Origin: Flabesymbios commensalis | Lineage: Eukaryota; Annelida; Polychaeta; Terebellida; Flabelligeridae | Assembly (NCBI GenBank): GCA_964017125.1 | Contig: OZ024909.1 | Coordinates: 55,034,596 to 55,098,595, forward strand | Reading direction: 5' to 3' | DNA length: 64,000 nucleotides | Part shown: positions 1 through 10,270 of the stretch, piece after piece | Layout of the letters: every line of letters begins with the position of its first letter | Numbering within the stretch: position 1 is the stretch's first letter | The notes under the pieces: generated by a model | The model's input: the letters and a program-made list of their open reading frames with translations, nothing else | Told to the model about the DNA's origin: nothing | Database searches by the model: none | Translations under genes and position numbers: made by a program

Positions 1-19
1 CGTTGTTAACTGTCCTATT

Positions 20-244
20 TTAACCCTCACAACGTCGAAATATTTGTGTATAAACCATGGAGACCAAAGGGTTTTTTAAAATTTGAAATCATCATAAATG
101 TCTTAGCTATATCTCTTTCCGCTTCATTTGAATACCTGTCTTATGGGTCTACGGCCATTATAGATATGCTTCTGTCAGTGCAGGGATCGTCTTTGGACGT
201 CAAATTCTGACGTCTAAATATGGTCCCCGCACTGAAAAGATTAA
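20..244 (+). mobile_element. TTAA-1 piggyBac-type MITE
   Basis: TTAA lies at both ends, followed by CCCTCACAACG on the left; the right end reads GCACTGAAAAGA. The body carries the family marker CATGGAGACCAAAGGG and the segment TTATGGGTCTACGGCC. The last 60 bases form a hairpin centred on GACGTCAAATTCTGACGTC. No protein is encoded. The piggyBac assignment rests on the TTAA target and the CCCTY end; it is a non-autonomous element. Confidence 0.75.
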
Positions 245-2033
245 GCTGCATTCATACAAGTATTTCATTATATCACGTACATTGAGACAGCATTTGAAAA
301 GTATTTCTGGAGTAATGAAATGTGTGAAAAGTGTGAAAAGATGTGAAAAGTGTCATTCAGTAGCGCAAGACACTTTTCTCCATCACTTTCTAAGAATGTT
401 CTTATGATCTCCGTCACCTATTGCGACGACGCCATGGGAAAATGTCCACTTGGCTGTGGGAGAATTTACCAAAGTGATAATTTAGGCTTTGTTAAATACA
501 TGTAGATAGGTAGTCCGCTCGTTGACATGGACATAATGAACGTGTCTTTGCATTTAGTCTTTCATTTAAAATAGAACTAAAGATGCACCTTGGTATAAAC
601 GCTTATGTACCCAGATTTGCGATGTCATTGTCTTGCTGGCTGATAGGTGCATGATCTAATCACGACTGTAACTCTGTCAAACAAAGACAAATAATAGTAA
701 CTGCCTACAGAAAAGTAAGCAGTTAGGCTGTTGTGATAATCATTTGAAAAAAAAATATTTCAATTTATTAACACAATAAAATCAGATAATTTGTCTGCAT
801 ACATAACTCTTCATATTAGCAATGAAATGTATGTTATAGGTATACATCTGGCCCAGATGTTCAGGTGCGGATATACAGTCTGGTATACTAGTCTGGTATA
901 TCATGGAAAATCTTGACCCCAAAGTCACAGAATAACGTTGATTTTATTTGACAATAACTCGCTCAGGTGGACAGATAAAAAGTACTAGTATACTGGTAGC
1001 CTAAATTGTTTCATTTTAGTGTCTATGTGAGTAGGTTTATTTATGAAAAAAATTAAGGATCATCTTAAATGAATACATAAGAATAAATTAACTAATGTTG
1101 CAAGTATTGTATATTGATAATTTTTAATTTACAAAGATTATTGAACGAAAATAGATATAAATAGACGACATTACGGTTGGTAAAGAAAATTGAACCATAC
1201 AGTAATCAATCAGCAGCGACATCATTTGAAATCAAACAAAAAATGTCTACCATGTTCACCTGCCCACTTGTCGGTCTGCTCTACTTTCATGATGGAGCAC
1301 TTCAAAATGTTGATCAAGTCTGTATTTCAAAACACGCGATAAAAACGTGGTCGTTTTCCGCGACTTCCTGTGAAACGTATTCACAACAAGCTAATATTGC
1401 TTTTGATGTGGCAATCTCCATCTCGTATTCAAAAGCCTAATACGAACACTGGCAAAATTCGCAATACTAGCTAAAATAAATGTAAGTATATGTGGTAGTT
1501 TGAAAGCCTTTTCTTGATTTTTGTGATTAAATTCTCATTTTTTAATAGCTGATATTTGCATATTTGTTAAAATTTACACCACTTTCTATTTTATCATCTT
1601 ATGCACTGTATCATATAATGTACTGTTCATTTTAAAAATGTGTCGTTGGAGTAGGAATAATGTGTGTGTAAATCGAAGATGTAAATAGCAGAGTGTACAC
1701 TCGTTTTCTAAACTTATCTGAACGCATTAAAACTGACTGTCAGTGTCTTGGTTTGATCAGATAGTGTCACTATGTGTTTGCAATTTTGACATGTTTACAG
1801 CTGGGTTTAAACAAATTAATTCAAACTAATGTTATCATTTTAGCGCTGCGGGCTACGATATATTCAACTTACACAGTAGAGAGTTAGGCCTCCGTAAACT
1901 TTTTAACAACCTCAATTTCACGTACTCGCCATGTAGACGACAATAAAAGAAAATGGTATATAGATTATATTCACATAAGGACTTTCTAGCTTTCGTTGAA
2001 CTCTTATTTCCGCTCACATTAGCCGTGCAAATC
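245..2033. other. no gene recognised
   Basis: AT-rich sequence. A degraded HP-3 hairpin lies at about 676-735. A short open frame (1243-1440, plus strand) has no recognisable domain, splice context or relative here, so I do not call it a gene. Nothing else stands out. Confidence 0.6.
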
Positions 2034-2098
2034 CAAAAGGCAGTGTCTGTTTAATTCACAAGTAAGCATTTTTTGCCTTTTGGCTTTGCAGAGCAGTA
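2034..2098. repeat. HP-3 hairpin, degraded
   Basis: The pattern AAAAGGCAGT, then AAGTAAGCA, then TTTGCCTTTTGGC matches the HP-3 layout, but the arms no longer pair well. Confidence 0.45.
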
Positions 2099-2114
2099 AT
2101 GCGGTTGCGTATCT

Positions 2115-2228
2115 GGGTCCGTATTCTCGTACAAGTTACGATATATCGTAGGCTTCTGATTGGTCGAGATGACCATCTCGACCAATCAGAAGCCTACGAT
2201 ATATCGTAACTTGTACGAGAATACGGGC
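2115..2228. repeat. PAL-2 long palindrome
   Basis: The left arm runs from GTATTCTCGTACAAG through GATATATCGTAGGCTTC to TGGTCGAGAT, and the right arm repeats it inverted with almost no loop. The arms of about 55 bases are practically identical. It encodes nothing. Relatives lie at 45941, 52111 and 59705. Confidence 0.85.
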
Positions 2229-2230
2229 TC

Positions 2231-2579
2231 TGTCGTGTACTTTAAAAATAATCATTTACTGCAGAGTCCAGGGAAATGAGAATAAGAGGCAACTGCATAT
2301 GTGTTAGGAGGGTTGGGCTGTCTCTCTATTGATCTGGACAATCTGCACGAAGGATATTTTGAACATGTTGAATCTTACATGCATGCAAATCATGTGGGAT
2401 ATTTTAGAGGATGTACAGGGCTAGAAAACTAAACATTTTTCAACCTAATTTTTAAATTGTCTCCACGTCACATTGTATTTTAATAGCTCTATGTAAAATC
2501 CGGCAGCCCACCGAACAAGTGACGATGCCAAATATGTATGATCTGTATACAATACAATGTCTACTGTCGTAATATGATC
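2231..2579. other. no feature recognised
   Basis: Unique-looking sequence without a convincing frame or repeat. Confidence 0.5.
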
Positions 2580-2666
2580 CCAGCAGACATTTAGAGACGA
2601 TGAATATTGTCCTACGTCTTCAACATCGGTCCAATATTATGCCAACATTGGTTCAACGTCTCCTGT
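2580..2666. repeat. PAL-1b palindrome, degraded
   Basis: CAGCAGACAT on the left, the core CTTCAACATCGGTCC and CATTGGTTCAACGTCTCC on the right match the PAL-1b plan with many mismatches. An old copy. Confidence 0.55.
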
Positions 2667-2918
2667 TTTTTTTGTAATACAACAGTATAGTAGTCGCAAA
2701 CGACAAAGTGACTAACGCAAGTGACCAATGTAAAGCAAGCTATATTTCAGTCATACATTATATGAACAAACGACGAAGTGTAGTATAGGTTCAATTTACA
2801 ATAGTTCCAGTCGAATAGTTCCAGTCGCAAACAATACAGTGTTGCTCTTGCTAAAAAGACAATATTTAACATAGAGGATTGCGTCCATGCCACTTTGATT
2901 TGTTGCAGGCGACGTAGT

Positions 2919-3066
2919 AAATGCACATATAGTCTAAACTGGGCCAGGAGAACCTCCTGAGGATGGTGAGATGAAAGAGATGACACTGTCCTCCAGACAC
3001 AGGATTCGAAATTCGAGCCCTGGCGGTCTGAGGCCGAGCACGCTCATGGAGGCTCCCCACAATACT
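2919..3066 (-). mobile_element. tRNA-derived SINE, 3' part
   Basis: On the minus strand it reads GTGGGGAGCCTCC, then a B-box-like GGCTCGAATTTCGAATCC, then CTCAGGAGGTTCTCC and the tail TATGTGCAT. It matches the 3' two thirds of the dimeric SINE seen whole at 27643-27953. The tRNA-Glu-like first head is absent, and part of the A-box region has been lost compared with that copy. Confidence 0.7.
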
Positions 3067-3132
3067 GACCAGCTCTGGTTTGAAGCAAAGTTTGGTAGTT
3101 CCACGTTGGACATTACGACGTTGGCGTACATG

Positions 3133-3239
3133 CCCAGCAAACACGAGACGTTGAACCAATGCTAATTGAATGTTGATCCAGCGTCTGCGACGCTGCCCCA
3201 ACTTTAAATCAGCATTGGTTCACGTCTCGTGTTTGCTGT
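3133..3239. repeat. PAL-1b palindrome
   Basis: It starts CCCAGCAAACACGAGACG and ends CGTCTCGTGTTTGCTG. The centre is GATCCAGCGTCTGCGACGC. The arms are about 53 bases with several mismatches. Confidence 0.8.
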
Positions 3240-3552
3240 GATGCAGAGCCCACGTTAGGCCTGGGTTTAATTGCTGGAGCGGGAGTGCTGGGGAGGGGCT
3301 GTTTTCCTGCAGCAATGAAGGTCATGGTTTACTGGTGTTTGGGCAGAACTAACGATCTTCAGTGACTTATTTTACATGTAACCTCGGGAGGACTGCACGC
3401 GTGGTATGCCAACTGAGCTGTTTGACCTGTAAGGATCTTAGCTAATAAGAAACGCTGGCCAAGCACTGTCTCAATGTTGGATCAGCATCTCCGAGGGTGG
3501 GTCGTCTATATACGTCACATGACGTCTGGCAGCACATGTATACATAGATTAT

Positions 3553-3735
3553 CACAGTTATTGGGGAATGAAATGCGTGGTCAAACATCAAGATTTGTGG
3601 ATGCTTGGTCTAGAATTAAGCATATATAATATTAGTAATTTTCACCCACTTGAAGTTGTGGGTCGCGGTGGCGAGAGACAACTTCAACTTGAACTGTAAA
3701 TTTAAATACGATAACTTTGAGTTTTAAAGGTTACA
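3553..3735 (+). mobile_element. TTAA-2 MITE relic
   Basis: TATCACAGTTATTGGGGAA, CATCAAGATTTGTGG and the hairpin TTTCACCCACTTGAAG match the TTAA-2 body. Both termini have decayed; the right end reads TTGAGTTTTAAAGGTTAC. Confidence 0.65.
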
Positions 3736-4101
3736 TGAAGTGGAAAATATACACATTACATTATTGTCACTGACTTTCGTGCAGACATGGCAGTAGCTAA
3801 TTACATTTCAAATCAGCAGTTACTGCTGTTTGGCTTTATACGTCAATGCTGTTCAGCTTCCCAAATTAATGTCAAGACAATCGCTGTTTTACAATAATCA
3901 GATGTAGAAAACTACAACGTCTTAAGAATTGAATGGCGCAAATGATAGTGACCAAATCCACTATTATGCCGATATGCTCTTCATTTTAAACATTTACATT
4001 CCCTCCGAAAAACTGTTTCGAATTTGCACACTTAAAGTTGGATCCATCCGTGAGACTGTCTGTATACATCTACAACAATCAAATACAATGTCTTTCCTTC
4101 T
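3736..4101. other. no feature recognised
   Basis: No coding signal or repeat was recognised beyond membership of the 7.6-kb unit. Confidence 0.5.
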
Positions 4102-4390
4102 GTAACATTCACAACGCTGAAATATTTTTGTATGACTCATGAAGACCAAAGAATTTTTTCAATTTGAATTCATCAAAAATGTCTTAGTTAGCTATTTCCG
4201 TTTCATTTGAATACCTATATTATGGGTCTACGGCCATCAGGAATATTGTACTCTTTCAGTGCGGTGATCGACTTTAGTCTGAACTCGACATTTTTTTTCA
4301 GTGCGTGGACCGTCTTTGGACGTCAGAATCTGATGTCGTTAGACGTCGGATTCTGAAGTACAAATACGATCCCCGCGCTGAAAGGGTTAA
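4102..4390 (+). mobile_element. TTAA-1 MITE
   Basis: The left end is decayed (TAACATTCACAACGC); the right end is intact (GCGCTGAAAGGG followed by TTAA). It contains CTTAGTTAGCTATTTCCG and TATTATGGGTCTACGGCC. The hairpin region is longer than usual because a partial hairpin (GTGATCGACTTTAGTC) precedes the main one. Confidence 0.75.
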
Positions 4391-4710
4391 TTGTTTCAGT
4401 ACGGAGTTCCTGGCAGATGAATTTATTTCAAGTCCGGAGTTCCTGGTAGAGTGTGAAGTATCGACGATGGGGACCCACGGGTACACGACCACATTATTTT
4501 GTTATTTATATTTTTCAATGCACGATAAAACAATCGACTTCACTAAAACATTATATAATTTCACGCCTTCCGCTTCCCCTTATACTCCGGCGACCCCGTT
4601 TCTGCAGATTTTGGATGAGCTTGGAAGCCGTCCTGAGAGTGTCACCTGTTGCCTTGCCTTATCTATGGAGCTGAACTGAAATGGCTAACACCCGAGATAA
4701 GGACATAAGG

Positions 4711-4818
4711 CCAGCTAACACGAGACATTGAGACAGTGCTGGTTTAATGTTGGGCCAGCGTCGTAGACGGTGGACCAACATTAAACCAGCACTGGCTCCA
4801 TGTATCGTGTTAGCTGGG
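4711..4818. repeat. PAL-1b palindrome
   Basis: Ends are CCAGCTAACACGAGAC and GTATCGTGTTAGCTGG. Inner arms are GTGCTGGTTTAATGTTGG and its complement, and the core is CCAGCGTCGTAGACGGTGG. Confidence 0.8.
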
Positions 4819-5469
4819 AGCCTGTCAAAACGTGTTGATGATTGTTCTTGTGTGGTAGAAAATGCGCTTTAGTTGTTGTTTCTTTTGAAAGGTTCACAGT
4901 TTTCACGAGAATGAAATATTCATGAATTTCAGACCGTCCTAGGCTTGTAATCTCATTCACTCGGGCTGCCGTGTCTGCAGAGGCGTAGTCGACAGACCCT
5001 TATAATTCATTGAGTAACCTCAAAGCGTCTAACCCACATCTTAGGCAAGACATGTGATTGGTCGAGATGTTCACTTCCGTGCAACATTTATACACCGGCG
5101 GCCCAGAAAATAACCTACTCCATGGATGACCCCGGAAATAATAAAGTCTGAGCCCCTTCGCCACAATCGCGAACAAACATGGCGCAGATCTCGCACACAT
5201 CTAGATCGTTCTCGTTACAAACGTCAGTGCCGCCTGTGTAATAGAATGATGACAAAAGCTAAAGCGAAATAATTAGCTGATGTTATTTCATAAAATTCGG
5301 ACAATTCTTGTCGCCTATGTAACTCAATAACATTGTGCACATAATTCCTCCACCGGCTCTGCCAGAGTTCACATCAGTAAAATCACTTTGCTGCCATTTA
5401 TCTAAATATTCTTTGGATACAATTAAAACAATCCGTTCCAAATTTCCGGATAAAGGACAGAATATTCCA
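4819..5469. other. no gene recognised
   Basis: An open frame beginning at 5335 runs into LINE sequence read in the wrong direction, so it is not treated as coding. A palindrome-like GATTGGTCGAGATG at 5057 resembles the PAL-2 centre, but the arms are missing. Confidence 0.5.
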
Positions 5470-5870
5470 TCAGTGCAAAAAAAAAACAGAATTCAGGTTC
5501 GAAACTGGTCTATAGTTTTTTATGTCACCCTAGACAGTGATGGTTTCTTTAACAAGGGTGTGATGTGTATTATTTTCAAAATGTCTTGGAAAAAGCCGGA
5601 TTTTAAAGACAAATTGGCGATGCTCGTGATGGGAGTTAGCAATGACTTGGTAGGCAATGGGTCCAGATCACAGGACTTGTCCTGGGAAGAAAGTATCAAT
5701 TTCTTAACCTCATCTGCAGTGGCAGGTTCGAATGATGTCATTGGAAAATTAATTTCTGGTGGTGGAATAGGAGACACATTGTGTTTAAGATCACACAATT
5801 TCATTCTTTTTTTTTCCTATTTACAAAAAAGGCGGAAAAACTGTGGCAAAGTGTCGTGATATAACTTGTG
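5470..5870 (-). pseudogene. LINE reverse transcriptase N-terminal fragment, inverted
   Basis: The minus strand encodes the region before the RT palm of a CR1/L2-like LINE. ATADEVKKLILSSQDKSCDL is followed by DPLPTKSLL, then ITSIANLSLKSGFF and ITPLLKKPSL. Beyond that the match to the usual KNYRPVSNL block is broken up by a frameshift and a stop. In an intact element this precedes the catalytic palm. Here it lies head to head with the palm and C-terminal half on the plus strand (5985-6760), and RT motif A is missing between them. That arrangement fits a 5' inversion made during insertion (twin priming). Non-functional. The exact break, somewhere in 5870-5985, is not resolved. Confidence 0.75.
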
Positions 5871-5984
5871 GTAGGTATTGATTTAGTAGGAACTCGGTGT
5901 AGTACCGAGTTGACCGCCCTCCAAAGTTTTCCAGCATTTGTAATGAATGTAAAGGACACTTTGTCAAATATAATAAGGTCACAC

Positions 5985-6760
5985 TCTCATATGGATTACC
6001 AGTGCTTTTCACCGTATACACTACACATCTCAGCTCTACACTATCCAGTTTTAACATAAACCACCATCTTTATGCCGATGATACTCCAATTTACTTATAT
6101 ATTTCTTTATCAGTTTTAAGGAAGAGACGTTGCAACATTGTTTGTTTAATGGGTGCGTCGGCCTGGCTGACAAGGTCTAAGCTGAAGCTTAGTTCTAGAA
6201 AGACATAATTTCTTCTCATTGGGTCCAAACTTCAGCGAGAAAGAATAATTTTCCATGCTTAATTCTAGGTCACGACACAATTCCATCTGCGTCAGCCAAA
6301 AACCTTGGTGCTCAACGTTTTTAGTCGTTCCGTTCCTATTCTGAAACATCTTCATTGGCTTCTTGTCAAGTTTCGCATTCATTTTTACTTTCTGAACCTT
6401 AAAAGACAACCAACATGCATACTTACTTGTTCGGCCTAAATGCTCAAACTATCTACGCTCCACAAATCAGAATAAGAGTTTTCGTCCCTGTGTAAAAAAC
6501 AAGACTGGGTCAAGGGTTGTTTCTATGTCTGGCCCTGTGCCCATATGTAATGCTCAAACATTTTTAACATTTCGGAAATTACTCAAATCTCACCTATTTG
6601 ATCTGGCTTTCTTACTCTAGCTCCTCGGTAGCCCGGCTCCCTGTTAACGAACCTGCTTTGGCCTCGATTATGACACATGATGATGCTAATGATTTGTGCG
6701 CCTCTGAGATCTGTCCGCTGAGGAAATAGGCGTCACTGACCTAGACTATAATAAGGGCCT
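5985..6760 (+). pseudogene. LINE reverse transcriptase C-terminal half and 3' end
   Basis: The plus strand carries LFTVYTTHL, then the catalytic LYADDTPIYLY (RT motif C) at about 6068-6100. Next come LKLSSRKT with a stop where a Glu is expected, FLLIGSKLQRE, and after a frameshift LKHLHW and VKFRIHF, then KTGSRVVSMSGP and FRKLLKSHLFDLAF. This is the order of CR1/L2-like LINEs. Downstream, GTGCGCCTCTGAGATCTG resembles the 3' untranslated end of such elements. Several stops and frame changes make it dead. It pairs with the inverted fragment just upstream. Confidence 0.8.
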
Positions 6761-6783
6761 GCTGTGCATACACCGGCATGAGG

Positions 6784-7004
6784 GAGAAGGGGACGTGGCG
6801 CAATAGCTAGAGCGCCTGACTGCCTCGCCAGTCACGCATGCGTCCCGGTTTCTAGCCCCGCTGTTCCCGTGTGAGGTTTTCAGAGGAATATCCTTGTTTC
6901 TCCCTTCTCAATGTGACTAGGCGATCACGTTAATAGCGTTACGGTTTAGACCAGTGTATCGACGTTAATTTCGCACAGGGCCCCGCGCTGCGCGCTCCTC
7001 ATAA
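6784..7004 (+). mobile_element. tRNA-derived SINE with target duplication
   Basis: The head GGCGCAATAGCTAGAGCG is an A-box, and GGTTTCTAGCCCC is a decayed B-box. Next is TTTTCAGAGGAATATCC, shared with the SINE at 30346. The element is flanked by ACCGGCATGAGG at 6772-6783 and 7005-7016, a 12-bp target duplication. Unlike 30346 it lacks the CTTGGGCAAG core and ends GC-rich with no A tail, so its 3' part is of another origin. Confidence 0.75.
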
Positions 7005-7016
7005 ACCGGCATGAGG

Positions 7017-7770
7017 TGGCAAGCTGGTGTCGTCAATTTTTCCATCTTCTCAGAAGGAAATATTTTGTTCTATGTAGAACATGTAGTTGACGGCTTTCCT
7101 TCTGTGATAGTGACATTTTGTTTCACTGATTGAATATTTTAGTATAGATTAAACATAATAATATATCATGCATGACCTTTCATCTCAAAGTTTTAGGCTT
7201 ATATAGCAGCCATTGATTGAAAATTATTAAAAAAAAGGTTTTAAAATAATACATGGAAAAGGTAATTTGAGAATATTTGTTACTAATATGTACTAATTCA
7301 CAAAACAAATAGGATTCATGATGACAGATAGCCCTTGATGTTTTCATTGCAAGATTATGCAAATGCGCATTTTAGAACGGCTTCCGTGTGATTAAAGACT
7401 TGTATATTATATCTTTTGTAAATATAGTTTTACATAATATCGACCTTTAGTTTAGTAGCAGTATTATGATGACATGCTCTTGCAATAAAATACTATGAAT
7501 CAGTGCTTCCTCGCTAACCCCGTCATTCCAGAATGGGCAATGCCTGTGCTATATTAAACCTCACTTTCTATTTACAGCGCTTCTGTTAATTACGGTAGCA
7601 TCTGCATCGGGGTATTCAGTAGTTATTATTTAGGCATCAGCTCGAATCAAACATAAATCACTAAGCTACGCATGCTATCAAATAACCCAGATGTTCTATA
7701 TGACATTACGTTGATACCCTGATGACACAGTAATCAGGTAATGACGCCCACAGTCTGATATACCAAGCCT
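7017..7770. other. no feature recognised
   Basis: AT-rich sequence with no supported frame. Confidence 0.5.
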
Positions 7771-7830
7771 AACAACAGTATATACTTACTTTTTAAGTAA
7801 GCAGATACTGTTGTTTGTTTTTGCAGGCAA
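7771..7830. repeat. HP-3 hairpin
   Basis: AACAACAGTATATACTTACT pairs with AAGTAAGCAGATACTGTTGTT across a loop of a few bases. Confidence 0.75.
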
Positions 7831-8509
7831 TACTTTATATTTGGGAACAATTGAACATAATATATAAATAGCGACTTATTATTTTATTGTTTTGCAGTGA
7901 ATTACATCAATGGTATCAGTTGTTTACATTAAATAACTATGCACTTATGTTATCAATACGTTTTCTTATTATTGTGTCTAATATCCCACCCACTGGTCCT
8001 CTTCATAGCATGCGCTCCTAATCATATATTCTTCTCATTTATCATCCTCATAATTACTAATCACTTTCTATGTAGATCCAAGGACACCATTTATCATAGA
8101 TTGCACACAGCCTCAGTTGATTTTTTCACGAAAAGGCTATCCATCAACCTGGAAACATTACGCATACTTTACATGCCAGTAGAATGGTCTAGTTTGCTCC
8201 TGAGTGTAAAATATATTTTTGCGTTTGTTAAAATACACCCCAGTGCCATTGAATTTTAAGTAACACATACAAAATAAATTGACTTCATAATTCACTTGAT
8301 AATTAGATGCATTTGATAAGAGCGGTGTATATATTGTGAACATTGAAGACAGACTTGTGTGCTGCAGCCAAAGTGTTGAGCTCATATCACAACTTACTAA
8401 AAATACGGTACTTGCTCAGTTGAAAGTCATACTGTGAACAGGTGAATCCAACAAACAATGTAGGACTGTGGGCGAGTGTTTATCCTGATTGCTGACATTT
8501 TTTAAAGGC
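7831..8509. other. no gene recognised
   Basis: A 106-codon frame (7939-8259) is rich in hydrophobic residues but lies in AT-rich DNA, has no family I recognise and recurs only through the 7.6-kb duplication. I do not call it a gene. Confidence 0.45.
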
Positions 8510-8891
8510 TTAACCCTTACAGTGGGGGATCGGCTTTAGTCGTCAGAATCTGACGTCTGTAGACGTCAGATTCTGACGACTAAAGTCGATCCCCGCACTG
8601 TAACAGTAAACATATTTCTAATGGACGTAGACCCATAACGTAGGTATTCAAATGAATCGGGAAGAGCTAACTAAGACATTTATGATGATTTAAAATTGAA
8701 AAAACCCCTTTGGTCTACCGCGACCCACAACTTCAAATGGGTTAGAATTATTTCATATTTAGTTCATTTAAGAATTGAGACCAAATATTTGCAAATATTT
8801 CTGTTGTTTAAACACTCAGTTCGTTTTCAATAACAGTGATTTATTCGGCTGTTAAAACGGATTAAAACGATCATAGGCATGAAAGGGTTAA
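8510..8891 (-). mobile_element. chimeric MITE, TTAA-1 fused to TTAA-2
   Basis: TTAA is present at both ends. The left half is reversed TTAA-1: CCCTTACAGTGGGGGATC, a near-perfect hairpin around TCTGTAGACG (8524-8605), then GTAGACCCATAACG and CCCCTTTGGTCTACC. At about 8720 it passes directly into reversed TTAA-2 (GCGACCCACAACTTCAA, AACACTCAGTTCG, GGCATGAAAGGG). The whole is bounded by one TTAA pair, so it probably moved as a unit. Confidence 0.8.
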
Positions 8892-9370
8892 ACAAAATAT
8901 TCCGACACTGGTAAAAAGCATTGCCTATTTAATTTGCTGTTTTTACGTATTTTTTGCAATACTATACTTTACAATTTAACTATACTTTTACAATTATACA
9001 CTGCTTTGTATGTTACGCGGAGGCATATTCAGCAATAATTATGTAAAAGATTAATGTTTTCGTCATATTTTTTGCAATATTATAATTTTATTTTCACAAG
9101 TATGCACTGTTTTGTATGTTACACAGAGGCCAAGTCAGGGGTATTACCCTGAATAAATATTTTATTATTATTATTATTTTTTGTTCACAGCCTTGTACAT
9201 TTCTGGTTCTTGGGGTGCTCAGATAGTCTTTCATTTATGGCGTCTACACTAATTATCCTCATACTGTGCCCACCCTCTCACATTTCTTGATGTTATTCAC
9301 AAAACAGCATTAGGCATTGACGCTGCCTAAAATTCTTAGATTTCTTGTCATTATTATCTATTTTTGTCCT

Positions 9371-9433
9371 TATTACCATGATCACCATGATTACCCTGAT
9401 TACCATGATTACCATTATCACCATGATTACCAT
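9371..9433. repeat. 9-bp minisatellite
   Basis: About seven imperfect copies of ATTACCATG or a variant with ATC. Repeated at 16996 through the duplication. Confidence 0.8.
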
Positions 9434-9838
9434 AAGCTCTTTATGCTTCCAACATGTATTTAATAGTTATTGTTTTTGGTAACTCATCAACGTAAAACTT
9501 TGGTGACGCTGTCCACAAATGATATTATTGTGCTGCTCACAATATTCATTATTTATATTCTTGTTGCTCTACTTAAATTTAATGTAATTAGTTACTGTTG
9601 TTCACTAGTTATTGTGTTTCTTGCCATGGGGTGATATGTACTTCTCACAATATCTCACCTGTCTTCCATATACTCACTGCTCAAAACTATTACACAACGT
9701 GTAATGTTGACTGCGCACAAGTTCTGGCTGTTGTTCATGAGCTCTCACAAGTGTTCATCAAATGAGCAACCATGACCCAGGTTCATGTCACTGGGGGAAG
9801 TAGTGTGGCTTGATTGAATACCTAATTAATTATACACG

Positions 9839-9935
9839 TTTGCTAGGGTAGACAGTGCAATGATCGGACTTCACGTCCAGATATAATCTCTAGAGAGGAT
9901 GTACAGGCAGAGCATTGCTATGTACCCTAGCAAAT
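9839..9935. repeat. inverted repeat
   Basis: TTTGCTAGGGTA near 9839 pairs with TACCCTAGCAAA near 9921; inner parts TGCAATG and CATTGCTA also pair, around a loop of about 50 bases. Unclassified. Confidence 0.55.
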
Positions 9936-10188
9936 GTGTCTGTATCCGCGCTTCTTTCTCCCAGTGGTTCATGCGATGCGTTTACTATTAAGTGTGACAC
10001 ATGTTTTCATAATAATTGTCCTCTGGGATATACATCACCCAGCTGCCGCACCTGATTGTGTCAAGTCACAATGGAACAGAGGACAGCATGTATCCCGGGA
10101 GAATCTTAAGGGTGCTTCACGCTAATAGTATTTATATTCGTCCTTGGATTAGTTTACGTCGTAATTGATGAACGTCATCGGATATGCG

Positions 10189-10270
10189 CGTCTCAAGACA
10201 TTGGCTTAATTTTGGTCCACCGTCGCAAGATGGTGGCCCAAAATTGAGCCAGCGTCCCGCTCCCACCTGG
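10189..10270. repeat. PAL-1b palindrome, partial
   Basis: The core GGTCCACCGTCGCAAG and the inner arms ATTGGCTTAATTTTGG / CCAAAATTGAGCCAG remain. The outer CCCAGCAAACAC ends are gone. Confidence 0.65.

Larger units (their letters stand above)
8892..10188. other. non-coding stretch with a LINE-like 3' tail
   Basis: At 9120-9180, AGGGGTATTACCCTGAATAAA followed by repeated ATT resembles the 3' terminus of a LINE, but no coding part precedes it. The block TATGCACTGTTTTGTATGTT occurs twice in altered form (near 8997 and 9101). A frame at 9934-10125 has no support. Confidence 0.45.

Noticed and set aside
1177-1440. 87-codon frame near the left edge
   Set aside because: The frame opens with TTG, the first ATG is at 1243, and there is no homology or splice evidence.
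5335-5859. 174-codon plus-strand frame
   Set aside because: It is the antisense of LINE RT sequence on the minus strand; the recognisable protein is on the other strand.
7939-8259. Hydrophobic 106-codon frame, possible membrane peptide
   Set aside because: Its hydrophobicity follows from T-rich DNA. It is preserved in the second unit only because the whole unit is a recent duplicate.
9371-9433. CRISPR-like array
   Set aside because: The repeats are 9 bp with no spacers, in an animal genome; it is a minisatellite.
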